Source: Sphingomonas sp. UNC305MFCol5.2
GTDB taxonomy: Bacteria; Pseudomonadota; Alphaproteobacteria; Sphingomonadales; Sphingomonadaceae
Length of the DNA stretch: 64,000 nt
Direction of reading: 5' to 3'
Assembly: GCF_000712135.1 (NCBI RefSeq)
Contig: NZ_JOOE01000003.1
Coordinates: forward strand, 124,001-188,000
The position numbers and the translations under genes are program-made. Under the pieces are notes generated by a model, which was not told the DNA's origin, ran no database searches, and saw only the letters and a list, made by a program, of their open reading frames with translations. Position 1 is the stretch's first letter, and the number at the start of each line of letters is the position of its first letter. This document shows positions 57,373-64,000 of this stretch, piece by piece.

Positions 57373-57845
57373 GCGGCACGCTCAACATCACCGAGTTGCG
57401 CGAAGGCGGATCGCAGGACCTGACCGAAGTCATCCGCATCATGCAGGATGCCTTTGATCCGCGCTTCGGCGAGGCATGGACCAGCGCGCAATGCCTGGGA
57501 ATGCTTTCGCTTCCCGGCGTATGGCTGGTGATCGCCAGCATCGACGGCAGCGACGCGGGCTTCGCGCTGGCGCGATCGACGCTCGACGAGGCCGAGTTGC
57601 TGCTGCTGGCGACGCGTCCCGCCGCGCGCCGCCGCGGCGTGGCCGGGGCACTGCTCCGTGCAGTCATCGCCGAAGCGCATAATCGCGGAGTCGTCCGGCT
57701 CCATCTGGAGGTACGCGCGGGAAACGATGCCGTCCGGCTATACCGCCGCGAAGGTTTCGAGAAGGTCGGCGAGCGCAGGAACTATTATAGAGGTAAGACG
57801 GGGTTGGCGTTTGACGCTCATACGTACGCTCGCAAGCTTCCGTGA
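57369..57845 (+). CDS. rimI: RimI-type N-acetyltransferase
   Basis: This is a 158-residue GNAT enzyme expected to acetylate the N-terminus of ribosomal protein S18 or other proteins. The acetyl-CoA site is LLLATRPAARRRGVAGALLR and the C-terminal motif is LHLEVRAGNDAVRLYRREGF, followed by the typical VGERRNYYRG. Genomic linkage to tsaB supports the RimI assignment. Confidence 0.93.
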   Translation: MSGTLNITELREGGSQDLTEVIRIMQDAFDPRFGEAWTSAQCLGMLSLPGVWLVIASIDGSDAGFALARSTLDEAELLLLATRPAARRRGVAGALLRAVIAEAHNRGVVRLHLEVRAGNDAVRLYRREGFEKVGERRNYYRGKTGLAFDAHTYARKLP

Positions 57846-57954
57846 TTTTTTTCGTAACTGAAGGTTAATGACTTGCCTTTGGTTTGTAATGGTCCGATAG
57901 GGCCCTCGCAGGCGACATTTATAGTCGTCGATAATTTGGGTCGAAGGGAACATC

Positions 57955-58368
57955 ATGGACGGTTCAGCTGACATTCAGGAAACGCTCATCACGCTCACCG
58001 CGGATATTGTCGCGGCGCATGTGAGCAACAATAGCGTTGCAGTTTCCGATCTTCCGGTGCTTATTCAGAATGTTCACGGTGCGTTGACTGGCCTTGGCCG
58101 CGCCGCTGTGGAGCCCGAAGTAAAGCAAGAGCCGGCAGTTTCGATCCGTTCTTCAATCAAGCCCGACTTCATCGTTTGCCTCGAAGACGGCAAGAAGCTC
58201 AAAATGCTCAAGCGCCACTTGATGACGCACTATCAGATGACTCCGGAACAGTATCGCGCCAAGTGGAATCTTCCGGCCGATTATCCGATGGTCGCTCCGA
58301 ACTATGCCGAGCAGCGCCGCACGCTCGCCAAGAAGATCGGCCTGGGCACCAAGCGCCGCAAGCGCTGA
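57955..58368 (+). CDS. mucR: MucR/Ros-family transcriptional regulator
   Basis: This 137-residue global regulator with a prokaryotic zinc-finger domain is known in relatives for control of exopolysaccharide, motility and cell-cycle genes. The core is [20 protein letters not shown], then [20 protein letters not shown] and [20 protein letters not shown]. The usual second zinc cysteine is Asp, as in many MucR proteins. It may regulate the exopolysaccharide genes in this window, which is inference. A strong terminator follows. Confidence 0.95.
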   Translation: MDGSADIQETLITLTADIVAAHVSNNSVAVSDLPVLIQNVHGALTGLGRAAVEPEVKQEPAVSIRSSIKPDFIVCLEDGKKLKMLKRHLMTHYQMTPEQYRAKWNLPADYPMVAPNYAEQRRTLAKKIGLGTKRRKR

Positions 58369-58400
58369 GCCTTTACCGCCTTCGACGAGGGTGGGAATCA

Positions 58401-58435
58401 AACGCCGGCCCGGGAACCTCCCGGGCCGGCGTTTT
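58401..58435 (+). terminator. Intrinsic terminator of mucR
   Basis: A perfect 14-bp stem AACGCCGGCCCGGG / CCCGGGCCGGCGTT with a 5-base loop is followed by TTGC. The final TTTT partly belongs to the stem. It lies 32 bp after the mucR stop. Confidence 0.88.
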
Positions 58436-58479
58436 GCTGCCCTCTTCCCCCTTGCGCGCATTGCCGTTACATCAGCGCC

Positions 58480-58902
58480 ATGCCGCGGAAAATCGATCTC
58501 GAAGCCCTGTGCCACGAAAAAGGCCTGCGCATCACCGAACAGCGAAAGGTGATTGCGCGCGTTCTCTCCGATGCCGAAGACCATCCCGATGTCGAGAAGG
58601 TCTATGAACGCGCCTCGGCGATCGATCCGGGCATTTCGATCGCCACGGTCTATCGCACCGTGCGCCTGTTCGAAGAGGCCGGCATCCTCGACCGCCACGA
58701 TTTCGGCGACGGCCGCGCACGCTACGAGCCCGCGCCCGAAGCGCATCACGACCATCTGATCGACGTCGAATCGGGCAAGGTGATCGAGTTCGTCGACCCC
58801 GAACTCGAATTGCTCCAGAAGCAGATCGCCGAACGGCTGGGCTTCCGCCTCGTCGATCACCGCATGGAACTCTACGGCGTCGCGCTCGACCGGAAGAATT
58901 GA
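58480..58902 (+). CDS. fur: Fur-family metalloregulator
   Basis: This is a 140-residue iron- or manganese-responsive repressor. The winged helix includes LRITEQRKVIARVLSDAEDH and ISIATVYRTVRLFEEAGIL. Metal ligands are visible in EAHHDHLIDVESGKVIEF. The C-terminal CxxC zinc site of E. coli Fur is absent, as is usual for alphaproteobacterial Fur/Mur proteins. It is 4 bp upstream of the acyltransferase gene and probably co-transcribed with it. Confidence 0.95.
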   Translation: MPRKIDLEALCHEKGLRITEQRKVIARVLSDAEDHPDVEKVYERASAIDPGISIATVYRTVRLFEEAGILDRHDFGDGRARYEPAPEAHHDHLIDVESGKVIEFVDPELELLQKQIAERLGFRLVDHRMELYGVALDRKN

Positions 58903-58906
58903 AGCG

Positions 58907-59810
58907 ATGAACCCGCGGCGCGCGGAGGCCGCGGAGGGCGCCACTACCCGGCTGACTCTTTCCGAAAAAGCGCGGATGTGGGGCCGCGTCGCTTTGCTGC
59001 TGCTCGCGGTGCTCACCCATGTGCCGATGTATTATCTGTGGCGGCTGCTGCGCCTGCCCATGCCCTGGCCGCGCTGGTTCCTCGGCCACGCCGCGCGCAT
59101 CGCCGGCGCGCGCGTCGTCAAGATCGGCACGCCGCTCAAGCGCGACGTCTTCTACGTCTCGAACCATCTGAGCTGGATCGACATCCTCGCATTGGGCGGG
59201 GCGAGCGGCACTGCGTTCGTCGCCAAGGCCGAGATCGGCGCCGCCCCCGTGGTCGGCTGGCTCGCCGGAATGAACCGCACCGTCTATGTCAAACGCGAGA
59301 ACCGGCTGGGCGTGGCCGAGCAGATCAACCAGTTGCGTGACGCGCTCGCCGGCAATTGGGCGATCACGATCTTCCCCGAAGGCACCACCACCGACGGCAA
59401 GTCGCTGCTGCCGTTCAAGACGCCGATGCTACGCGTGCTCGAGCCGCCGCCGCCGGGGCGTGATGGTGCAGCCGGTACTGCTCGATTATGGCGATGCCGG
59501 CGAGGAGATAGGCTGGATCGGGCAGGAACGCGGGCTCAACAACGCCCGCCGCATCCTTGCACGCAAGGGCAGCTTCGAACTGAAGGTCCATTTCCTCGAA
59601 CCGTTCGATCCGCGCGACTTCGCCGGCCGCAAGGCGATCGCCGCGGAAAGCCGCCGCCGGATCGAGGAGGCGCTGGTCGCGGCGCTCGGCCACCCGCTGC
59701 GCCCGTTCCGCTACGCCGAAGAGGCGATCGGGTATCGGGCCGTTCCTCCCCGGCACGGGGAGGGGGACCAGCCGAAGGCTGGTGGAGGGGGGTCGCCCCA
59801 AGCGACATAG
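58907..59810 (+). pseudogene. plsC: PlsC-type 1-acylglycerol-3-phosphate acyltransferase, frameshifted
   Basis: The N-terminal part is a normal acyltransferase: a membrane helix (ALLLLAVLTHVPMYYLWRLL), catalytic VSNHLSWID (HxxxxD) and FPEGTTTDGKSLLPFK. After LEPPPPG at 59455-59458 the frame becomes arginine-rich nonsense. The neighbouring frame continues sensibly as VMVQPVLLDYGDAGEEIG and on to LGHPLRPFRYAEEAIGY. One base too many in a run of four G (three would restore the frame) explains this. With it repaired the gene ends at 59810, and its last 20 or so residues are read from a family B repeat. It may be a true mutation or a sequencing error. Confidence 0.8.
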
Positions 59811-59867
59811 TTTGCGGCACGCCCCCTCCGCCACGCCTCGCGCGGTCCCCTCCCCTTTCAGGGGAGG
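59745..59867. repeat. Family B-related paired repeat between plsC and miaB
   Basis: The left hairpin CCTCCCC-GGCAC-GGGGAGG (59745-59763) is followed by CCAGCC-GAA-GGCTGG. The right part contains CCTCCCC-TTTCA-GGGGAGG (59849-59867), and GGGACC pairs with GGTCCC across the element. It supplies the 3' coding end and stop of the acyltransferase gene and stops 28 bp before miaB. Confidence 0.78.
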
Positions 59868-59894
59868 ATCAAGCCAGCTATAGCCCCACCCCAA

Positions 59895-61208
59895 ATGAAA
59901 CCGACCCCGAAAACCTTCCACGTCAAGTCGTTCGGCTGCCAGATGAACGTCTATGACGGCGAGCGCATGGGCGAGCTGATGGCCGCGCAGGGCATGACGC
60001 CGACCGACGACGCCAATGCCGCCGACCTCGTCGTGCTCAACACCTGCCACATCCGCGAAAAGGCGACCGAGAAGGTCTATTCGGACATCGGGCGCCTCCG
60101 GAAGCACGGCAAGGACCCGATGATCGCGGTCGCCGGCTGCGTCGCGCAGGCCGAGGGCGCCGAGATCGTCAGCCGTGCCAAGGTGGACGTCGTCGTCGGC
60201 CCGCAGGCCTATCACAATCTGCCCCGGCTGGTCGCCGACGCCGCTTCGGGCAAGGCCGCGCTCGACACCGACATGCCCGCCACCGCCAAATTCGGCGCGC
60301 TGCCCGCGCGGCGAAAGGTGAGTCCGTCGGCCTTCCTCACCGTGCAGGAAGGCTGCGACAAGTTCTGCACCTATTGCGTGGTGCCCTATACCCGCGGTGC
60401 CGAAATCAGCCGCCCCTTCGACGCGATCGTCGACGAGGCCAAGGCGCTGGTCGATGCCGGCGCGCGCGAGATCACCCTGCTCGGCCAGAACGTCAATGCG
60501 TGGGACGACGAAGCGGGCAACGGCCTGCACGGCCTGATCCGCGCGCTCGACCGGATCGAGGGGCTGCACCGCATCCGCTACACCACCAGCCATCCCAACG
60601 ACATGCGCGAAGGGCTGATCCGCGCGCATGCCGAGGTCGAAAAATTGATGCCGTATCTGCACCTGCCGGTGCAGGCCGGCAGCGACCGCATCCTCAAGGC
60701 GATGAACCGCAGCCACAGCCGCGCATCCTATCTCGCCTTGCTCGAACGCGTTCGCGCCGCACGGCCGGACATCGCGCTGTCGGGCGATTTCATCGTCGGC
60801 TTCCCCGGCGAGACGGAAGCGGACTTCGCCGATACGCTCAGCCTGATCGACGAAGTGCGCTACGCTGCGAGCTTCAGCTTCAAATACAGCCCCCGCCCCG
60901 GCACACCCGCCGCCGAGATGACCGACGGGTTCGTGCCGGAGCCGGTGATGGACGAGCGTCTCCAGCGGCTGCAAGCAGCGATCGCGCGCGACCAGGCAGC
61001 CTTCAACGCCACGACGCTGGGCAAGACCTGCAATGTGCTGATCGAGCGCAAGGGCAAGCTCCCCGGCCAGATGCTCGGCAAGTCGCCCTGGCTGCAATCG
61101 GTCCATCTGATGACCGATGCGCAGATCGGTGATCTGATCGAAGTCGAGATCGTCCGCGCTGATCCCAATTCGCTGGCGGGCGTGGAAAGGGTGCGGGCTG
61201 CGGCCTGA
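59895..61208 (+). CDS. miaB: tRNA-2-methylthio-N6-dimethylallyladenosine synthase MiaB
   Basis: This radical-SAM methylthiotransferase acts on i6A37 of tRNAs and has 437 residues. The N-terminal UPF0004 domain has three cluster cysteines ([30 protein letters not shown]). The radical-SAM motif is CDKFCTYC near residue 153, and a C-terminal TRAM domain follows ([20 protein letters not shown]). All are intact. Its start follows the repeat. Confidence 0.97.
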   Translation: MKPTPKTFHVKSFGCQMNVYDGERMGELMAAQGMTPTDDANAADLVVLNTCHIREKATEKVYSDIGRLRKHGKDPMIAVAGCVAQAEGAEIVSRAKVDVVVGPQAYHNLPRLVADAASGKAALDTDMPATAKFGALPARRKVSPSAFLTVQEGCDKFCTYCVVPYTRGAEISRPFDAIVDEAKALVDAGAREITLLGQNVNAWDDEAGNGLHGLIRALDRIEGLHRIRYTTSHPNDMREGLIRAHAEVEKLMPYLHLPVQAGSDRILKAMNRSHSRASYLALLERVRAARPDIALSGDFIVGFPGETEADFADTLSLIDEVRYAASFSFKYSPRPGTPAAEMTDGFVPEPVMDERLQRLQAAIARDQAAFNATTLGKTCNVLIERKGKLPGQMLGKSPWLQSVHLMTDAQIGDLIEVEIVRADPNSLAGVERVRAAA

Positions 61209-61252
61209 GGCCGAAACACTACCGGCCCGTATACCGACACGCGCGACCGACG

Positions 61253-61684
61253 CTAGGCGGCGCTAGGCTTGGGTCGCAGTCGCCCCAGAGCGTCTATAAC
61301 CTTCACGCGCTGGCCGGGCGTCCCCGCGTACTCCGTTGTGGAGCGACGGCCGTCTTGACCCGTGACGGTCACCGTAAAGCGGCGGTTCAATGCGTCAGTC
61401 CAGAATCGCGCCTTCGCCTCTGCGAATTCAGCTACGGACACCCCAGCTTTCGAACACAGACTGGCGAACGCGTCCCGATAGAGCGCGACCGACCCAGTGA
61501 GTGAGGTCGACGGCTCCCCTTCGATGACGGTGCCCTGCAGGAAATCCACTGTTATCGCGCCTCCGGGAGAGCGCTGGGCTTCTCCGTAAACATCCATCTC
61601 GTAGTGCCCGATCATCAGCCCGATGCCGCTCCCAAGGGAGTCAGCGACGTTGTGGACAATGGCCCGCAGTTCCGCATGCTTCAT
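61253..61684 (-). CDS. Orphan hypothetical protein
   Basis: This is a 143-residue protein with no recognised domain: MKHAELRAIVHNVADSLGSG, ITVDFLQGTVIEGEPSTSL, RFWTDALNRRFTVTVTGQDG. It has no signal peptide, one cysteine, and mixed alpha/beta character. Its codon use looks less GC-biased than its neighbours, and it lies on the opposite strand between miaB and phoH, which suggests acquisition by transfer. The small size and soluble nature would suit an immunity or effector protein, but nothing shows this. Confidence 0.55.
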   Translation of the reverse strand: MKHAELRAIVHNVADSLGSGIGLMIGHYEMDVYGEAQRSPGGAITVDFLQGTVIEGEPSTSLTGSVALYRDAFASLCSKAGVSVAEFAEAKARFWTDALNRRFTVTVTGQDGRRSTTEYAGTPGQRVKVIDALGRLRPKPSAA

Positions 61685-61706
61685 GCCGACAGGCTACAAT
61701 GACCTA

Positions 61707-61731
61707 TGTCCGCTTTCCACCCATAGCAGAC
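61707..61731. repeat. Degenerate short palindrome (TGTCCGCT...AGCAGAC)
   Basis: TGTCCGCT and AGCAGACG face each other imperfectly (6 of 8 pairs). Read as protein from 61699 it gives TYVRFPPIAD, a string often seen in spurious short ORFs of alphaproteobacteria because the underlying DNA repeat is common. The gap 61685-61968 otherwise holds nothing I can identify except the phoH promoter region. Confidence 0.4.
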
Positions 61732-61968
61732 GCCGGCCGGCACCGGCTCGACCGTTGCTCCAACGCAACGCACGCGCACTTTGCGTCCTCCGTCGACATT
61801 CCCCCTGTCCACCGTGCCGCGCACCTGTCACACTTGCCGGGCAATGCGTCGTGGAACCTCCGCACCTCGTCCCGGTTTCGCCCTTGAGGGTCGCTTTTAC
61901 CCCGCGCGCAGGAACGATCGCATGTCGCGCGCGCCGCACCTCTTCACTCCCTCGCCTGAAAGGACCGC

Positions 61969-62976
61969 ATGAGCCGTAAGCCCGTCCCCGCCCAATCCGG
62001 TGAACGCTCCCGGGTCGAGGTCACGTTCGACAAGCCCCAGCTCCTGCCGCAGCTCTTCGGCGAATATGATTCGAACATCCTCGCGCTCGAGGAACGGCTG
62101 GGCGTTTATATCCACGCCCGCGGCCAGCGCGTCGTGATCGAAGGCTCCGCCGAGGCAGTCGCGCATGCCCGCGAAGTGCTCCAGGAGCTCCAGGCCCGCG
62201 TGATCCGCGGCGAGGACATCGACACCGGGCTGATCGACGCCGTGATCGCGATGTCGAGCGAGCCGATGTTCACCGGCATCGTCAAGGCGGACGCGCCCGG
62301 CGGCGGCCCGCCCCCGTCGATCATGATCCGCACGCGCAAGAAAACGATCGTGCCGCGCTCGGTCGCGCAGACGCATTACATGCGCGAGCTCGTCTCGAAC
62401 GACATGATCTTCGCATTGGGGCCGGCAGGCACCGGCAAGACCTATCTCGCGGTGGCGCAGGCAGTGGCGCAGCTGATCACCGGCAGCGTCCAGCGGCTGA
62501 TCCTGTCACGCCCCGCGGTCGAGGCGGGCGAGCGGCTGGGCTTCCTGCCCGGCGACATGAAGGAGAAGGTCGATCCCTATCTCCGTCCGATCTACGACGC
62601 GCTCTATGATTGCCTGCCCGCCGAACAGGTCGAGCGGCGGATCGCATCGGGCGAGATCGAGATCGCGCCGATCGCCTTCATGCGCGGGCGCACGCTGGCG
62701 GACGCGTTCGTGATCCTCGACGAGGCGCAGAACACCACGCCGGCGCAGATGAAGATGTTCCTCACCCGCTTCGGCGCGAACAGCCGGATGGTGATCTGCG
62801 GCGATCCGAAGCAAGTCGACTTGCCCGGCGGCCCGCCCGCATCGGGCCTGACCGACGCGATCGGCCGACTGGAAGGCGTCGACGGCATCGCCTTCTCGTG
62901 GTTCAGCGCCGCCGACGTGGTCCGCCACCCGATCGTCGGGCGCATCGTCCAGGCCTATGAGGGGCCGGATGCTTAA
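61969..62976 (+). CDS. PhoH-family ATPase
   Basis: This is a 335-residue P-loop protein. An N-terminal KH-like part (FGEYDSNILALEERLGVYIH) is followed by the PhoH core: Walker A LGPAGTGKTYLAVAQAVAQL, LSRPAVEAGERLGFLPGD, Walker B FVILDEAQNTTPAQMKMFL and GDPKQVDLPGG. PhoH proteins are linked to RNA metabolism and ribosome maturation with YbeY. It leads a phoH-ybeY-corC cluster, the common alphaproteobacterial order. Confidence 0.95.
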   Translation: MSRKPVPAQSGERSRVEVTFDKPQLLPQLFGEYDSNILALEERLGVYIHARGQRVVIEGSAEAVAHAREVLQELQARVIRGEDIDTGLIDAVIAMSSEPMFTGIVKADAPGGGPPPSIMIRTRKKTIVPRSVAQTHYMRELVSNDMIFALGPAGTGKTYLAVAQAVAQLITGSVQRLILSRPAVEAGERLGFLPGDMKEKVDPYLRPIYDALYDCLPAEQVERRIASGEIEIAPIAFMRGRTLADAFVILDEAQNTTPAQMKMFLTRFGANSRMVICGDPKQVDLPGGPPASGLTDAIGRLEGVDGIAFSWFSAADVVRHPIVGRIVQAYEGPDA

Positions 62977-62989
62977 CGTCCTTTCTTCT

Positions 62990-63129
62990 CCCCTCCCTGC
63001 AAGGGAGGGGGTCAAGGGGTGGGTCCAGCGGCAGGCGGGCTCGATGCCCGGCTGTCGCTTTTTGCCGAGCCGGTGCGGTGGGCTCGCTGCGCTCGCACCC
63101 ACCCCCAGCCCCTCCCTTGCAGGGAGGGG
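62990..63129. repeat. Family B paired repeat between phoH and ybeY
   Basis: The left hairpin CCCCTCCC-TGCAA-GGGAGGGG (62990-63010) and right hairpin CCCCTCCC-TTGC-AGGGAGGGG (63109-63129) are mirror images. Between them lie GCGGGC-TCGAT-GCCCGG and GTGGG...CCCAC stems. It interrupts an otherwise tight conserved operon and ends nine bases before the ybeY start. The Shine-Dalgarno of ybeY (AGGGAGGGGAG) is supplied by the repeat itself. Confidence 0.85.
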
Positions 63130-63137
63130 AGCGGCAC

Positions 63138-63647
63138 ATGCTTGACGTCGCAGCCCTGCGCGAAACCCCCTGGCCGGAAGGCGATTGGGAGACACTCGCC
63201 TTCCGCGCCGCCGAAGCCGCACTGGCCGAGACTCCGTTCGGCGAGTGGCTCGACTGGCCCGCGGTGATCGAAATCGCCGTCCGGCTGGCGAGCGACGACG
63301 AAGTCCGCACGCTCAACCGCCAATATCGCCAGAAGGACAAGCCGACCAACGTGCTGTCCTTCCCGATGGTGCAGCCCGACCTGCTCGAAACCGTCACCCA
63401 GAACAGCGACGACGGCGAGGTCATCCTCGGCGACATCATCCTCGCGCATGGCATATGCGCCACCGAGGCGGAGGAGCGCGGCATATCGGTCGAGGATCAT
63501 GCCAGCCACCTGATTGTCCATGGGGTGCTGCATCTGCTAGGCTATGACCATATGGGAGACGCCGAGGCCGAGGCGATGGAAGAGATGGAGCGCGCCGCGC
63601 TCGCCAATCTCGGCCTGCACGATCCGTACCCCGTACGCGAGGACTGA
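63138..63647 (+). CDS. ybeY: Endoribonuclease YbeY
   Basis: This is a 169-residue zinc endoribonuclease for 16S rRNA 3'-end maturation and ribosome quality control. The metal motif is HGVLHLLGYDH (H-x3-H-x5-H) near residue 127, preceded by TLNRQYRQKDKPTNVLSFP. I chose ATG 63138; the longer frame translates the repeat. Its ribosome binding site is part of the repeat. corC follows after eight bases. Confidence 0.95.
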   Translation: MLDVAALRETPWPEGDWETLAFRAAEAALAETPFGEWLDWPAVIEIAVRLASDDEVRTLNRQYRQKDKPTNVLSFPMVQPDLLETVTQNSDDGEVILGDIILAHGICATEAEERGISVEDHASHLIVHGVLHLLGYDHMGDAEAEAMEEMERAALANLGLHDPYPVRED

Positions 63648-63655
63648 ACACGAAC

Positions 63656-64000
63656 ATGCCCGAGGGCCCTAGTACCGGACACAGTACCGGCACCCGCGAG
63701 TCCACTCATGAAAGCGGCGGCATATGGCGGGGAATCCGCACATTGCTGTTCGGCGACGAGCAGGAAGAAACGCTGCGCGACCGCATCGAGGATGCGATCG
63801 ACGAGCATGAGGACGAAGGCGGCAAGACGCCCGCCGGCGATCTCGCGCCGATCGAGCGCCAGATGCTCAAGAACCTCCTCCATTTCGGCGAGCGCGACGC
63901 GGGCGATGTCGGCGTGCCGCGCGCCGACATCATCGCCGTAGAGGAAACCACCAGCTTCGCTGGTCTGGTCCAGTTGTTCGCGGAGGCCGGGCACAGCCGG
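63656..64000 (+). CDS. corC: CorC/HlyC-family CBS-domain protein, 5' part
   Basis: The first 115 codons are present and the gene runs off the window. After a Ser/Thr-rich N-terminus (PSTGHSTGTRESTHESGG), WRGIRTLLFGDEQEETLRDR, then LAPIERQMLKNLLHFGERDA and VGVPRADIIAVEETTSFAGL match the start of CorC-type proteins, which carry paired CBS domains and a transporter-associated domain. It is linked to magnesium/cobalt efflux in relatives. It is third in the phoH-ybeY-corC cluster. Confidence 0.92.
   Translation, partial: MPEGPSTGHSTGTRESTHESGGIWRGIRTLLFGDEQEETLRDRIEDAIDEHEDEGGKTPAGDLAPIERQMLKNLLHFGERDAGDVGVPRADIIAVEETTSFAGLVQLFAEAGHSR

Noticed and set aside
58907..59956. 349-codon reading of the acyltransferase as a longer protein
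   Set aside because: After the G run the sequence is Arg/Pro/Gly nonsense and runs into miaB; the neighbouring frame carries the real C-terminus.
61699..61887. 62-codon frame beginning MTYVRFPPIAD
   Set aside because: It is the translation of a short palindromic DNA repeat common in alphaproteobacteria; the rest has no coding character.

Overview
The window is a chromosomal segment from a high-GC alphaproteobacterium, most likely a sphingomonad (Sphingomonas or a close relative). That assignment is inferred from the gene families present: a PrsK/PrsR/PrsT exosortase-type exopolysaccharide block, a large TonB-dependent receptor, a MucR/Ros regulator, a DUF1275 protein, a SUF cluster under a cysteine-containing Rrf2 regulator, a Fur without the C-terminal CxxC pairs, and several families of short palindromic repeats. 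I saw no rRNA, tRNA, prophage, insertion sequence or CRISPR array.

Layout. 1-1914: the last codons of a probable odhB and lpdA, separated by a GIY-YIG nuclease gene lying exactly between two paired-hairpin repeats. 1921-7538: SulP transporter with an XRE regulator, DUF1275 membrane protein, small envelope proteins, an ArsR/SRPBCC pair and a YbaK-type deacylase. 7910-11246: uvrB, a hemerythrin-like protein and a lipoprotein. 11247-11786: a gene-poor stretch with an 18-codon reading frame behind a Shine-Dalgarno fully complementary to the 16S tail, ending in a terminator. 11787-19868: TPR protein, PrsR, PrsK and sugar transferase on the minus strand, and mannose-1-phosphate guanylyltransferase on the plus strand. 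19909-24292: M3 peptidase, groES-groEL and a perfect CIRCE operator. 24459-26146: an HNH polymorphic-toxin-like gene with a SUKH-like immunity gene. 26333-33664: DUF2189, SppA, acetyltransferase, YicG-type channel, metallo-hydrolase, ligA. 33831-36596: TonB receptor, followed by a 169-bp nested-palindrome element.

36885-46208 is mostly one minus-strand SUF operon: Rrf2 regulator, sufB, an inserted block (DUF559 nuclease flanked by inverted 44-bp repeats, then exported small proteins), sufC, sufD, sufS, sufT and an IscA-type carrier, with ATGA or GTGA overlaps between most neighbours. A 21-G homopolymer sits just upstream of the iscA-type gene. 46250-52017: AraC regulator, pyrD, ggt, acyl-CoA ligase. 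52191-58902: M16 protease, nfuA, nitroreductase, tsaB-rimI, mucR, fur. 58907-64000: a frameshifted plsC-type acyltransferase, miaB, an orphan gene, and phoH-ybeY-corC running off the window.

The most interesting pattern is that both small nuclease genes (GIY-YIG near position 150, DUF559 near 44000) are bracketed by paired palindromic repeats, each with a different repeat family, and each has intruded into a conserved metabolic operon. Both also lack an ordinary start codon where their families normally begin. They may be nuclease-plus-repeat mobile units, living or decaying. The HNH toxin/immunity pair is the second candidate. Functions are read from sequence motifs by eye; no database search was possible.
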